Assembly (NCBI GenBank): GCA_965242855.1
Contig: OZ251509.1
Location: forward strand, 1,550,001 to 1,614,000
From: WTGU01 sp965242855
GTDB taxonomy: Bacteria > Pseudomonadota > Alphaproteobacteria > UBA828
Direction of reading: 5' to 3'
Length of the DNA stretch: 64,000 nt
Shown here: positions 43,489 to 51,981 of the stretch, one piece after another
Layout: each line of letters opens with the position of its first letter
Numbering within the stretch: the stretch's first letter is position 1
Made by a program: the position numbers and the translations under genes
Notes under the pieces: model-generated
The model's database searches: none
What the model was told of the DNA's origin: nothing
Seen by the model: only the letters and a program-made list of their open reading frames with translations

Positions 43489-44250
43489 TCAACGCGGGAA
43501 GGAGGCGCCGTTGATGTCGATCACGGTGCCGGTGGCGTGCCGCGCCGCGCCCGAGGCGAGGAAGGTCACGACGTTCGCGACCTCCTCCGGCGGGACGAGC
43601 GCCCCCAGCGCGTTTTCCGCGAGCGGGCCGCGGTCGCCCGTCCCTTCGATGTAGTCCCACGACATGTCCGTGCCGACCCAGCCGGGCGCGACCGCGTAGG
43701 AGAGGACGCCTTCCCCGCCATGGGCGCGGGCGATGGTGTGGCTGAGCGCGTTGAGGCCGGCCTTGCTCGCCGCGTAGGCGCCGTAGAGCGGCTTGTCGCC
43801 GCGATGAGCGGCCCGGCTGGAAAGATGGACGAGGACGCCGCCGCCCCGGGCGCGGAAGTGGTCCACGGCGAGGCGGGCGAGCTCCGCCGGCGCGACGAGG
43901 TTGATCTGCAAGGTCCGCCGCCACGCGGCGCGCCAGGCGGCGGGGTCTTCCGCCTCGGGCTCCGGCTCATAGACCGCCGCGTTGTTGACCAGCACGTCGA
44001 TCCGGCCGCGCCAGGCGAGCGCCTCCCGCCAGAGCGTCCGCGCCGCGTCTTCCGCCGCGAGATCGGCGCCGACCGGGCGGCATCGCTCCGGCGCTTCCCG
44101 CGCCAGCGCCTCGGCCGGGGCGCGATGCGCGTTGTAGTGCGCGACCACCGCGGCGCCCGCCTCCAGCAGCGCGCGGACGCAGCACGCGCCGATTCCCCGC
44201 GAGCCGCCGGTGACCAGAACGACCTTGCCGCCCACGTCCGCCGGCTTCAT
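43489..44250 (-). CDS. SDR-family oxidoreductase
   Basis: A 253-residue short-chain dehydrogenase. Cofactor motif TGGSRGIGACCVR, then DVLVNNAAVYEPE, and the catalytic Tyr-x3-Lys in YGAYAASKAGLN preceded by HLSSRAAH. The end GTVIDINGASFPR is a standard SDR C terminus. The start MKPADVGGKV is chosen over an upstream Arg-rich frame to 44409. Substrate unknown. It is co-directional with the amidohydrolase and separated from it by the tandem repeat. Confidence 0.89.
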   Translation of the reverse strand: MKPADVGGKVVLVTGGSRGIGACCVRALLEAGAAVVAHYNAHRAPAEALAREAPERCRPVGADLAAEDAARTLWREALAWRGRIDVLVNNAAVYEPEPEAEDPAAWRAAWRRTLQINLVAPAELARLAVDHFRARGGGVLVHLSSRAAHRGDKPLYGAYAASKAGLNALSHTIARAHGGEGVLSYAVAPGWVGTDMSWDYIEGTGDRGPLAENALGALVPPEEVANVVTFLASGAARHATGTVIDINGASFPR

Positions 44251-44399
44251 GCGCGGTTCCCCTCCGTCCGCCCGTCTCCGATACGGTAGCGCCCGCCGAC
44301 GGGCGAAGCAACGACGCCCGCCGCCTTTGCTCGGGCGCGTCCTCTTTGGCATGATGCGCGCGCCGCGCGCGCTGGCGGCGCGTCGAAAGGCCGCGAACC

Positions 44400-44963
44400 G
44401 TGCATGCATCGTTGGAAAGCTGCCCCGCCCTGGTGCTGAACGCCGACTACCGGCCGCTGAGCTACTTCCCGCTTTCGCTCTGGGGCTGGCAGGATTCGGT
44501 GAAGGCGGCGTTTCTCGACCGGGTGACGATCCTCTCCGAATACGACCGGGCGATTCGCTCGCCCACCGTCTCCATCGGGCTGCCGAGCGTGGTGGCGCTA
44601 AAGCGCTACCGGCCGCTCTCGCGCCGCCCGGCCTTCACGCGCTTCAACGTCTTCCTGCGCGATTCCTTCGCCTGCCAGTATTGCGACGGGCGCTTCCCGG
44701 TCGAGGACCTCACCTTCGATCATCTGGTGCCGCGTTCGCGCGGCGGGCGCACGACGTGGGACAACGTGGTCACCGCGTGCAGCGCCTGCAATCTGGCGAA
44801 GGGCAACCGGCTGCCCAAGGAGTGCGGCCTGCGCCCGAAGCGCCGCCCGCGCCAGCCCAGCGCCCACGATCTACACGAATCGGGCCGCCGCTTCCCGCCC
44901 CGCTACCTGCACGAAAGCTGGCGGGATTACCTCTATTGGGATTCCGAGCTCGAAGCGGATTAG
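44400..44963 (+). CDS. HNH endonuclease-family protein
   Basis: A 187-residue protein of a conserved, chromosomally encoded bacterial HNH family. N-terminal ALVLNADYRPLSYFPLSLWG is the family hallmark. The nuclease core has CQYC, DHLVPRSRGGRTTWDNV and CSACNLAKGN, giving the His/Asn/His set plus a CxxC zinc site. GTG start 44400. Its cellular role is unknown; members are not usually mobile. It is followed 9 bases on by the DUF4268-type gene. Confidence 0.88.
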   Translation: MHASLESCPALVLNADYRPLSYFPLSLWGWQDSVKAAFLDRVTILSEYDRAIRSPTVSIGLPSVVALKRYRPLSRRPAFTRFNVFLRDSFACQYCDGRFPVEDLTFDHLVPRSRGGRTTWDNVVTACSACNLAKGNRLPKECGLRPKRRPRQPSAHDLHESGRRFPPRYLHESWRDYLYWDSELEAD

Positions 44964-44972
44964 GAGAGACTG

Positions 44973-45968
44973 ATGAACGAGCCGCCGCTCGGGCGCCTGG
45001 AGCGAGTCGAACCCCGAGAAGTCTGGAAAGCCGAAGACCAGGACTTCACGCCGTGGCTGGCAAAGAACATCACCATCCTGGCTGAGACGCTCGGGCTGGA
45101 GCTGGAAACGGAAGCCCAGGAGAAGAAAGTCGGCCTCTTCCGCGCCGATATTCTCTGCAAGGAAGTCGGCCCCGGATCCGACGCCTGGGTGCTGATCGAA
45201 AACCAGTTGGAACGGACCGACCACACTCATCTCGGACAGTTGATGACCTACGCGGCGGGTCTGGACGCCGTAACTGTTATCTGGATTGCCGCATCTTTCA
45301 CGGATGAACACCGGGCGGCTCTCGACTGGCTGAACGGGATCACCGACGAGCGGTTTCGCTTCTTCGGGCTTGAAGTCGAACTCTGGCGGATCGGTGAATC
45401 ACCGCCGGCCCCGAAATTCAATATCGTTTCGAAGCCAAACGACTGGTCACGATCGATCGCGCGGGCGGCGGCTGACGTCGAATTATCGGAGACGGGAATA
45501 CGACAGAGAGAATACTGGGGCGCGTTACAAAAGGCGCTCGACGACGAGAAAGGACCGGTTTCCAGCAACCGTAAGTCGCCAGCGCACTACTGGATGGGGG
45601 GATTTCCAGTCGGACGAACAGGCTTTTCCCTGAGTGTGGGAATGCTCCGTTCAAAAAATCGTATTCATACGGAACTTTCTATTTTTGGAAACGACGCAGA
45701 GGCATTCTTCAGTCTTCTGAAACGCCAAAAGGATGAAATCGAGAAAGAACTCGGTTACTCTCTGGTGTGGGGGGAATCACCGAAAAAGCAGTATTGCTCG
45801 ATCACAAGCTATTGCGACGACGTAGATCCGATGGACGAGGCGGACTGGCCCCGGCAGCATAAGTGGCTTGCTGAGCATTTGAATGCCATGCACCGTGTTT
45901 TTGCTCCCCGCGTCAAAGACCTGGATCCCGACGACTGGCAAGGTGACGACCGGCCGCCGCCGGCGTGA
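44973..45968 (+). CDS. DUF4268-type protein with PD-(D/E)XK-like N-terminal domain
   Basis: A 331-residue protein. Residues about 40-150 form a nuclease-like core: FRADILCKEVG, then WVLIENQLERTDHTHLGQLM (Asp, then Glu-x-Gln) and VTVIWIAASFTDEHRAALDWL. FFGLEVELWRIG links to a C-terminal DUF4268-like half (residues about 165-330). GC falls in the C-terminal half (45450-45900). Related proteins occur near restriction and mobile genes, but function is unproven. Spacing suggests co-transcription with the HNH gene. Confidence 0.82.
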   Translation: MNEPPLGRLERVEPREVWKAEDQDFTPWLAKNITILAETLGLELETEAQEKKVGLFRADILCKEVGPGSDAWVLIENQLERTDHTHLGQLMTYAAGLDAVTVIWIAASFTDEHRAALDWLNGITDERFRFFGLEVELWRIGESPPAPKFNIVSKPNDWSRSIARAAADVELSETGIRQREYWGALQKALDDEKGPVSSNRKSPAHYWMGGFPVGRTGFSLSVGMLRSKNRIHTELSIFGNDAEAFFSLLKRQKDEIEKELGYSLVWGESPKKQYCSITSYCDDVDPMDEADWPRQHKWLAEHLNAMHRVFAPRVKDLDPDDWQGDDRPPPA

Positions 45969-46039
45969 GGCGAAGGCTCTGGCCCCGACGGCAGTGGCTT
46001 CCTATACTCCCGCCCGACCGCCGAACCGGAGAAGTTCCC

Positions 46040-46831
46040 ATGCTCGTCGAGCAGATCTGGACCGCCAACGCCTATCGCAACTTCAACTATCTCATCGCCT
46101 GCCCGGAGACCGGCGAGGCCCTGGCGGTCGACCCGCTGGACCATCGGAAGTGCCTGGCGAAGGCGCGCGAGAAGGGCTGGCGCATCGCGCAGGTGCTCAA
46201 CACCCACGAGCACGGCGACCACACCGGCGGCAACGGAGCGGTGATCGAGGCGACCGGCGCCGCCCTCCTCGCCCACGCCAACGCCGAGGGCAAGATCCCC
46301 GGCATCGACCGCGGCCTCGGCGCGGGCGACGTGGTCACGGTCGGCGCCACCGTCGAACTGGAGGCGCTCGACACGCCGGGGCACACCATGAGCCACGTCT
46401 GCCTGCTCTCCCGCACCGACGCGCCCGCCCTCTTCTGCGGCGACACGCTCTTCAACGCCGGCGCCGGCAACTGCCACGGCGGCGGCCACCCCGAAGAGCT
46501 CTACGAGACCTTCGCCGGCCAGCTCGCGACCCTGCCGGACGAGACCCTGATCTATCCAGGCCACGACTACATCGAGAACAACCTGCGCTTCACCCTGGAC
46601 CGCGAGCCCGACAACGCGCAGGCCGCCGCCCTGCTGGCGGAGGTCGAACCGCAGGACCCGGCGCGCGCCATGGTCTCCACCCTGGCCCTGGAGAAGGAAA
46701 TCAACACCTTCTTCCGCCTCCACAACCCGAGCGTGATCGCGCGCCTGCGCGAAGCTTGCCCCGACCTGCCGGACGAGCCGGACGCAAAGACGGTGTTCAT
46801 CAAGCTGCGCGCGCTGCGCAACGACTGGTAG
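46040..46831 (+). CDS. gloB: Hydroxyacylglutathione hydrolase (glyoxalase II)
   Basis: A 263-residue metallo-beta-lactamase-fold hydrolase that splits S-lactoylglutathione in methylglyoxal detoxification. Metal motif is THEHGDHTGG, the second-site ligands are in LDTPGHTMSH and FCGDTLFNAG, and the last His in YPGHDYIENN. The C-terminal glutathione-binding helix ends FIKLRALRNDW, the normal GloB ending. Start ATG 46040 follows CGGAGAAG. Length is typical. Confidence 0.92.
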   Translation: MLVEQIWTANAYRNFNYLIACPETGEALAVDPLDHRKCLAKAREKGWRIAQVLNTHEHGDHTGGNGAVIEATGAALLAHANAEGKIPGIDRGLGAGDVVTVGATVELEALDTPGHTMSHVCLLSRTDAPALFCGDTLFNAGAGNCHGGGHPEELYETFAGQLATLPDETLIYPGHDYIENNLRFTLDREPDNAQAAALLAEVEPQDPARAMVSTLALEKEINTFFRLHNPSVIARLREACPDLPDEPDAKTVFIKLRALRNDW

Positions 46832-46936
46832 ATCGCCGGTAAATGGATTGAAAGCAACCTTTTACACACTGACGTTCATATATGGCATAAGGTAAGGTGG
46901 GGGCGGAACGCGGACCGGGCGAAAACGGAGGCGACA

Positions 46937-47412
46937 ATGGACGCTTCGGCTATGGGAAAGACTTCCGGCGCGGCGCGCCGGCGGCGTTCGGACGCGCGCG
47001 CGTCGGTAATCCGCGCGGAAGTTGCGGCGGGCGAAACCCGCCACGGCGCGGCGCGGAAGCTAGGCGTTTCGGCGGCGACGGTGCGGACGGCGCTTCGTCG
47101 CGCGCCGGCGGAAGCGTTGCCGCCGGGCTTGCGTCCCGAAGACGCCGTGGCATGGGAACGCGCGAAGGGACGGCATGGGAACCTTCGACGGCCGCGGGGG
47201 AGGAAGCCTTGGCGCGGTTGGTTATCGCGCAATCGGCGGCGGCGGGGGCGGACCCTGCAACGCCGGCATGGGGCCGGGCGATGCGCGTTCTTCGGGAAGC
47301 CGTCTTGGACCTTATTGCGCTTGGCTTGGGCGGGGCGGGGAAGGAAGCCGCGACGAAGCCGAACTCGAGATGGGCGGACCGTATTCCTTCTCTGGCCGGG
47401 GCATCGGAATAG
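46937..47412 (+). pseudogene. HTH-domain gene interrupted by a 23-bp insertion
   Basis: From ATG 46937 (GGAGG upstream) the frame reads a Hin-like helix-turn-helix: GAARKLGVSAATVRTALRR. It reaches EDAVAWE at 47158 and then turns into poor codons. The next frame, from 47173, continues AWEPSTAAGEEALARLV to PSLAGASE and stops at 47412. The 11-base word GGCATGGGAAC occurs at 47149 and 47172, 23 bases apart. Removing one repeat unit (23 bases) joins the two frames into a single 150-residue protein. So it was probably broken by a short duplication-type insertion; two coupled genes is the alternative. First gene of a small island. Confidence 0.55.
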
Positions 47413-47423
47413 GCGCGGACGCC

Positions 47424-47771
47424 ATGCCGACGGGCCGGGGCGGAAGGCGACCCGGCGACGAACGCGGCTTCCTTTCCGCCGTGCTTCAACTCGCGCGTTC
47501 GTCGGGTTGGCGCGCCTACCATACGCACGATTCGCGAAGGTCCGAACCCGGCTTTCCCGACGTGGTTCTTGCGCGTTCGGGGCGGATTGTGTTCGCGGAG
47601 CTGAAGACGCCGCGCGGACGGGTTACGCCGGAACAACGCGGCTGGCTAGACGTGCTACGGAAGGCGGAAGGCCCGGCGGTAAGCGTCTTCCTTTGGACCC
47701 CGGCGGATTGGCCGACGATCGAAACGACGCTGGCGCGCCGGGCTATCGAACCGGAAAGGACCTTGCCATGA
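47424..47771 (+). CDS. VRR-NUC domain nuclease
   Basis: A 115-residue protein. It carries the VRR-NUC (PD-(D/E)XK) core: FLSAVLQLARSSGWRAYH, then PGFPDVVLAR (catalytic Asp) and IVFAELKTPRGRVTPEQRGWL (Glu-x-Lys). Stand-alone VRR-NUC proteins are common in phages and mobile elements and cleave branched DNA. It starts 11 bases after the HTH gene stop, and its TGA overlaps the ankyrin gene ATG (ATGA), so these genes are one unit. Codon use (CTT, TTG, GCG) differs from the surrounding chromosome. Confidence 0.85.
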   Translation: MPTGRGGRRPGDERGFLSAVLQLARSSGWRAYHTHDSRRSEPGFPDVVLARSGRIVFAELKTPRGRVTPEQRGWLDVLRKAEGPAVSVFLWTPADWPTIETTLARRAIEPERTLP

Positions 47772-48625
47772 CCCGCTTCCTTGCCGTCTTCGTCGCCTTC
47801 GTCTTCGTCGCGCTTCCCGCGCTCGCGGACGGGGCGGACGCCTTGTTCGACGCGGCGCGCGAAGGAACGGCCGACGATGTGAAGGCCGCGATCGCGGCCG
47901 GGGCGGACGCGAACGCGCGCGAGGAACACGGTTCGACGCCGCTTCACGCGGCCGCGGGCATCAATCCGAACCCGGCCGTGGTCGCGGCGTTGCTTGCCGG
48001 CGGGGCGGACGCCGCGGCGCGCGACCTAAGCGGGCGGACACCGCTTCACAAGGCGATATGGAACGACGAACCCGCCGTGATCGAAGCGCTTATTGATGCC
48101 GGCGCGAACCCGAACGCGCGCGACAAAGGCGGGGATACGCCGCTTCACTTGGCGGCCTGGGGCGCGCGTCCGGTTGCGGTCAAGACGTTGCTTGCGGCGG
48201 GGGCGGACCCCGACACGCGCAGCCGCGACGGGCATACGCCGCTTCACTATGAGGTTACGTCGACGCTGACGGAGACGGCGGAAGCCAACCTTTCCGTTAT
48301 CGAAGCGTTACTCGCGGCGGACGCGGACGTGAACGCGCGCGACGAACGCGGGCGGACGCCGCTTCACGAGATGCTGTCGAGTGCCCAACTCTTTGATGAG
48401 ATGTTACGCGACGAAGACTGGAAGCCGGCGGAAGAGGCGACGCGGCGGCGTTTCGCGGCGTTTATCAATCGAACCCCGTCCGCAATCGAAGCCCTACTTG
48501 ATGCCGGAGCGGACCCCGCCTTGCGCGACGAAGACGGGAAGGTTCCCTTCGACTATGCGAAGGACAACGAAGCCTTGAAAGGAACGGAAGCCTACTGGCG
48601 CTTGAACGACGGCCGGTTCGAGTAG
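47768..48625 (+). CDS. Exported ankyrin-repeat protein
   Basis: A 285-residue protein with signal peptide MTRFLAVFVAFVFVALPALA. It carries about five ankyrin repeats with the loops GSTPLHAAAG, GRTPLHKAIW, GDTPLHLAAW, GHTPLHYEV and GRTPLHEML. A final degenerate unit ends DGKVPFDYAKDNEALKG. It is likely periplasmic or secreted and a protein-binding scaffold. The ATG overlaps the VRR-NUC stop. Ankyrin proteins are frequent in host-associated bacteria, but a role in host contact is only inference here. Confidence 0.88.
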   Translation: MTRFLAVFVAFVFVALPALADGADALFDAAREGTADDVKAAIAAGADANAREEHGSTPLHAAAGINPNPAVVAALLAGGADAAARDLSGRTPLHKAIWNDEPAVIEALIDAGANPNARDKGGDTPLHLAAWGARPVAVKTLLAAGADPDTRSRDGHTPLHYEVTSTLTETAEANLSVIEALLAADADVNARDERGRTPLHEMLSSAQLFDEMLRDEDWKPAEEATRRRFAAFINRTPSAIEALLDAGADPALRDEDGKVPFDYAKDNEALKGTEAYWRLNDGRFE

Positions 48626-48664
48626 CCCGCTTCGTCGGAAGAACAACGAGGAAGGAACGGACGC

Positions 48665-48775
48665 ATGAAAGTTCCCGCAATTTTATGCCTTATCGTCGTG
48701 GCTTTCGTGGTCGCTTCCTGCATTCCCCGCCCGTCTGTGGGGACGCCAAGGTTCGGCGGTCCGAAGGCTCGGTAG
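48665..48775 (+). CDS. 36-residue small lipoprotein
   Basis: Reads MKVPAILCLIVVAFVVASC then a short Pro/Gly tail to PKAR. The hydrophobic signal and the VAS-Cys lipobox predict a mature peptide of about 18 residues attached to lipid. GAGGAAGGA lies upstream with good spacing. It is 39 bases after the ankyrin gene and shares its codon style. It could be a lysis-type or entericidin-like lipopeptide, but there is no direct evidence. Confidence 0.6.
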   Translation: MKVPAILCLIVVAFVVASCIPRPSVGTPRFGGPKAR

Positions 48776-48786
48776 GGTGGTTATAG

Positions 48787-49008
48787 GACCGCCGCCCGCG
48801 TATCGGACGCTGTGGGGCGGTTTATGGCGCGGCGGAAGGGAAGGCGCGGCTATTGCCGCGTTGCGCCGAATGCGCCCGTCATACGACGGTTGTTTTCCAA
48901 GATACCTTCAAATACGCCGCCGACTTCCTGATGCCCCGCTCCGTAGAAGCTGCCGCGTATATCGCCTATTGGGTCATCTATCGTTTCGTTCTCATAATGG
49001 AACAATAA
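48787..49008 (+). other. Possible remnant gene with CxxC and membrane segment, no clear start
   Basis: An open frame from 48787 to TAA 49006-49008 reads GAAEGKARLLPRCAECARH, then FQDTFKYAADFLMPRSVEAA and a hydrophobic end AYIAYWVIYRFVLIM. It has the island's codon style and a plausible CxxC zinc knuckle plus tail helix, but no ATG or GTG near its beginning. TTG inside RLLPR is the best start. It may be the 3' end of a decayed gene. A different frame with a GTG at 48777 looks worse. Confidence 0.3.
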
Positions 49009-49030
49009 CGGAACCAAAAGCAGCGAAGAT

Positions 49031-49822
49031 TCATCGGCCGCGAAAGCGGGGACAGCGCTTTTCGCGGAAGGCCGCGACCGCCTCGCGGTGGTCGTCGGTG
49101 CCGCTCAGCACGCCGTAGGTGGCGGCGGCGCGGTCGAGATTGGCGCGCAGGTCGCCGGCCAGCCCGCCCTGCACGAGCCGCTTGATGGCGCGGATGGCGA
49201 GGGTCGGGCCGTCGGCCAGCCGGCGCGCGAACGCCAGGGTGCGCGGCATCAGGTCGCCGTCCGGCCAGACCCGGTCGACGAGGCCGATGCGCTCCGCCTC
49301 CGCCGCCTCGACCGCCTCCCCCGACCACAGCAGCTCCAGCGCCCGCGCCGGGCCCACCAGGCGCGGCAGCCAGTGGGCGCCGCCGGCCCCCGGCGCCAGT
49401 CCCATCGCGACGTAGGTCTCCGCGAAGCGCGCGGACGCCGCGGCGAACCGCAGGTCCATCGCCAGGGCGAGGTCCAGGCCCGCGCCGATGGCCGCGCCGT
49501 TCAGTGCCGCGAGCACCGGCTTGTCCATGTCGGCCAGGGCGAGCGGGATGCGGTGGACATGCTCGCCGATCGTCGCCCGCTGCGCGGCCGGCCCGCGCTC
49601 CAGGCCCGCTTCCATCAGCTCCTCGATGTCGCCGCCGCCGCAGAAGGCCGTGCCGGCCCCGGTCACCACCACGACGCGGACGTCCGCCCGCCGCCGGCAG
49701 GCGTCGAGCGCCTCCGCCCAGGCGTCGATCATGGGGAGGGTGAAGGCGTTGCGCCGTTCGGGCCGGTTCAGGGTGACGGTCGCGATCCCGTCGTCGACCT
49801 CCAGGAGAATCCCGTCGCTCAT
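49031..49822 (-). CDS. Enoyl-CoA hydratase/isomerase family protein
   Basis: A 263-residue crotonase-fold enzyme. The oxyanion-hole stretches are AFCGGGDIEEL and ALNGAAIGAGLDLALAMDLR, and catalytic-side residues lie in AETYVAMGLAPGAGGAHWLP. Start MSDGILLEVDDG at 49822 overlaps the stop of the preceding acyl-CoA dehydrogenase as ATGA. It is the last gene of a five-gene operon. It hydrates or isomerises an unsaturated acyl-CoA made by the upstream dehydrogenases; chain type unknown. Confidence 0.92.
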   Translation of the reverse strand: MSDGILLEVDDGIATVTLNRPERRNAFTLPMIDAWAEALDACRRRADVRVVVVTGAGTAFCGGGDIEELMEAGLERGPAAQRATIGEHVHRIPLALADMDKPVLAALNGAAIGAGLDLALAMDLRFAAASARFAETYVAMGLAPGAGGAHWLPRLVGPARALELLWSGEAVEAAEAERIGLVDRVWPDGDLMPRTLAFARRLADGPTLAIRAIKRLVQGGLAGDLRANLDRAAATYGVLSGTDDHREAVAAFREKRCPRFRGR

Positions 49823-50829
49823 CGCTCCTCCTCGGCCCGGCCTTCCGCGCCGCCGGAGGCGACCAGCACGGGCCACAACGCATCGCCGCCGCGCCGGGCG
49901 ACGCATGTTCCGAGCCTGCCCCACCAATGGGCTTCATTCCCCCACTCGTCGCGCCAGGCCCAGAGGCGTTTGCTCCAGTGATGCAGGGGATGTTCCGCGG
50001 TGAAGCCGATGGCGCCGTGGACCTGATGGGCCAGCCGCGCCGCCTCGCCCGCCGCTTGGCTCGCCCGCGCCTTGGCTGCGGCGAAGGCGAAGACGGTGCG
50101 CCTGCGCGCCGCCATGTCCACCGCCGCGCCGCTGGCCGCCGCCTCCCCGGCCAGGGCCGCGAGATGATGCTGGATCGCCTGGAACCGGGCGAGCGGACGA
50201 CCGAACTGGCGGCGCTCCCCGGCGTGGCGCAGGCTCATGGCGAGCACCCGTTCCATCGCCCCGCGCAGCTGAGCGGCCCGCGCCACCGCCATGAGCGCCA
50301 CCCCGTCGACGTCGGCGGGCAGGGCGTGGAACGCGGCGGCCGCCCCGTCGAACACCACGTCGTCGCGCGGTTCGCCGGCCAGATTCGCCCCCTCGGCGGC
50401 CACCGACGGCGCGACCAGGGCGAGGCCCCGTCCGGGCGCGACCGTCGCCACCGCGGCGGCGAAGCGCGCCCAGGGAACGCGCCGCAGAGGCTCCGCCGCT
50501 TCCTCGCCCGCCCGCATCGCGGCCACGGCGAGCGGCCCGGCGGGCGCCTCGATCCCGGCCGCGGCGCAGAGGCGATGCCCGATCACCGTCTCGGCGACCG
50601 GAAGCGGCGCCGCGTGGCGGCCCGCCACGCGAAGGACGGCGAGCCCCGCCGCGAAGCCCGCCCCGCCCGCCTCCTCCGGCAGCGCGGCCCGCGCGAGGCC
50701 GGAGGAGGCGAAGGCGTCCCACAGCCGCGCGGGCCACTCCCCGCGCCCGAGCGCATCGCGCGCCGCCGCGCATTCGGCGGTGAACAGGCGGTCGGCGGCC
50801 TCCGCGACCAGGCGGGCCGACTCGCTCAT
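49819..50829 (-). CDS. Short acyl-CoA dehydrogenase-like subunit
   Basis: A 336-residue FadE2-like flavoprotein, about 50 residues shorter than the usual ACAD. The N-terminal helical part has LPEEAGGAGF. The C-terminal part has GERRQFGRPLARFQAIQHH and AHQVHGAIGFTAEHPLHHWS, which bind FAD at the dimer interface. The ATG overlaps the stop of the longer ACAD gene (ATGA). Adjacent long and short ACADs form heterotetramers in steroid-side-chain catabolism of actinobacteria, so a joint enzyme is likely. The catalytic Glu is not obvious here. Confidence 0.87.
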   Translation of the reverse strand: MSESARLVAEAADRLFTAECAAARDALGRGEWPARLWDAFASSGLARAALPEEAGGAGFAAGLAVLRVAGRHAAPLPVAETVIGHRLCAAAGIEAPAGPLAVAAMRAGEEAAEPLRRVPWARFAAAVATVAPGRGLALVAPSVAAEGANLAGEPRDDVVFDGAAAAFHALPADVDGVALMAVARAAQLRGAMERVLAMSLRHAGERRQFGRPLARFQAIQHHLAALAGEAAASGAAVDMAARRRTVFAFAAAKARASQAAGEAARLAHQVHGAIGFTAEHPLHHWSKRLWAWRDEWGNEAHWWGRLGTCVARRGGDALWPVLVASGGAEGRAEEER

Positions 50830-51974
50830 CGCAGCCCGAGCCCGCGGGCGATGATCGAACGCAGGATTTCGTTGGTGCCGCCGCGCAGCGTGAAGGACGG
50901 CAGGGCGAGCAACGCCGCGCCCAGCGCCGCCGCGGGCGCCGCCGTCCCGCCCGCCTCGGGTTCGAGGGGCACGGCGAGGCGCAGCGCCTCGGCGACCGCG
51001 CGCTCGAAGCGGGTTCCCAGATCTTTGACGATGGCGGCCTCGACCTCCGGCGCCGCGCCTTCGTCGAGACGGCCGGCGACGGCGAGGGACATGGCCCGCA
51101 GCGCCCAGAGCTCGGCGGTAAGGCGGCCGATCGCCTCGGCGCGCCGTGGCTCCGGCGCCGGCCCTGCCGCCGCCACCAGCGCCCGCAAGAGATGGAAGGT
51201 GCTGAGGAAGCGCTCGGGCCCGCTGCGCTCCAGCGCGAGCTCGCTCGTGACCTGCCGCCAGCCCTCCCCTTCCCGCCCGATCAGCCGGTCGGCGGGGATC
51301 TCGACGCCCTCGAAGACGCATTCGTTGAACTCGTGCCGCCCGGCCAGGTCGACGATGGGGGCGATCCGCACGCCGTCGGCTTCGAGGTCGATCAGGAACT
51401 GGCTCAATCCGGCGTGGCGGTCCTCCCCGCGCGGGGCCGTGCGGCAGAGGGCGATCATGTAGTGGCAGCGATGGGCGTTGCTGGTCCAGATCTTGGTGCC
51501 GTCGAGGCGCCAGCCGCCGCGCAAGCGCTCGGCGCGGGTGCGCACCGACGCGAGGTCGGAGCCGGAATCCGGTTCGCTCATGCCGATCGCGAAATAGCAT
51601 GCGCCGGCGGCGATTCGCGGCAGGATCGCCGCGCGCTGCGCCGCACTGCCGAAACGCAGCAGCAGCGGGCCGCTCTGGCGGTCGGCGACCCAGTGCGCGA
51701 AGACCGGCGCGCCGGCGGCGAGCAGTTCCTCGACGACGACGTAGCGTTCGAGCGCGGAGCGGGCGCCGCCGCCGTATTCCGCGGGCCACGTCATGCCGAT
51801 CCAGCCGCGGGCGCCAAGGCCGCGGCTGAACGCGGGCGACCAGCCGGCGCCGAAGTCGGAATCGGGCCGCCAGCCAAGGCTGGCCCGCGACTGCGCGAGG
51901 AAGGCGCGGACCTCCGCGCGCAGCGCCTCGGCGCCGGGCGGCGACGCGGGCGGCGGAAAATCGAAGCCCGTCAC
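50826..51974 (-). CDS. Acyl-CoA dehydrogenase
   Basis: A 382-residue flavin enzyme that forms the 2,3-double bond in an acyl-CoA. FAD/substrate marks are YFAIGMSEPDSGSDLASVRT, WRLDGTKIWTSNAH, and the end FTLRGGTNEILRSIIARGLG. GTG start 51974. It lies 7 bases after the hydroxyacid dehydrogenase stop and overlaps the short ACAD gene, so it is part of the operon. Acyl specificity is not readable. Confidence 0.92.
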   Translation of the reverse strand: MTGFDFPPPASPPGAEALRAEVRAFLAQSRASLGWRPDSDFGAGWSPAFSRGLGARGWIGMTWPAEYGGGARSALERYVVVEELLAAGAPVFAHWVADRQSGPLLLRFGSAAQRAAILPRIAAGACYFAIGMSEPDSGSDLASVRTRAERLRGGWRLDGTKIWTSNAHRCHYMIALCRTAPRGEDRHAGLSQFLIDLEADGVRIAPIVDLAGRHEFNECVFEGVEIPADRLIGREGEGWRQVTSELALERSGPERFLSTFHLLRALVAAAGPAPEPRRAEAIGRLTAELWALRAMSLAVAGRLDEGAAPEVEAAIVKDLGTRFERAVAEALRLAVPLEPEAGGTAAPAAALGAALLALPSFTLRGGTNEILRSIIARGLGLR

Positions 51975-51981
51975 CGCCGGG

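Noticed and set aside
41797..44289. An 830-codon plus-strand frame
   Set aside because: Antisense to the amidohydrolase and SDR genes; no motifs and biased composition.
46832..49030. Complete prophage
   Set aside because: No integrase, portal, capsid, tail or lysis genes and no tRNA or att-like repeats; only a few small genes.
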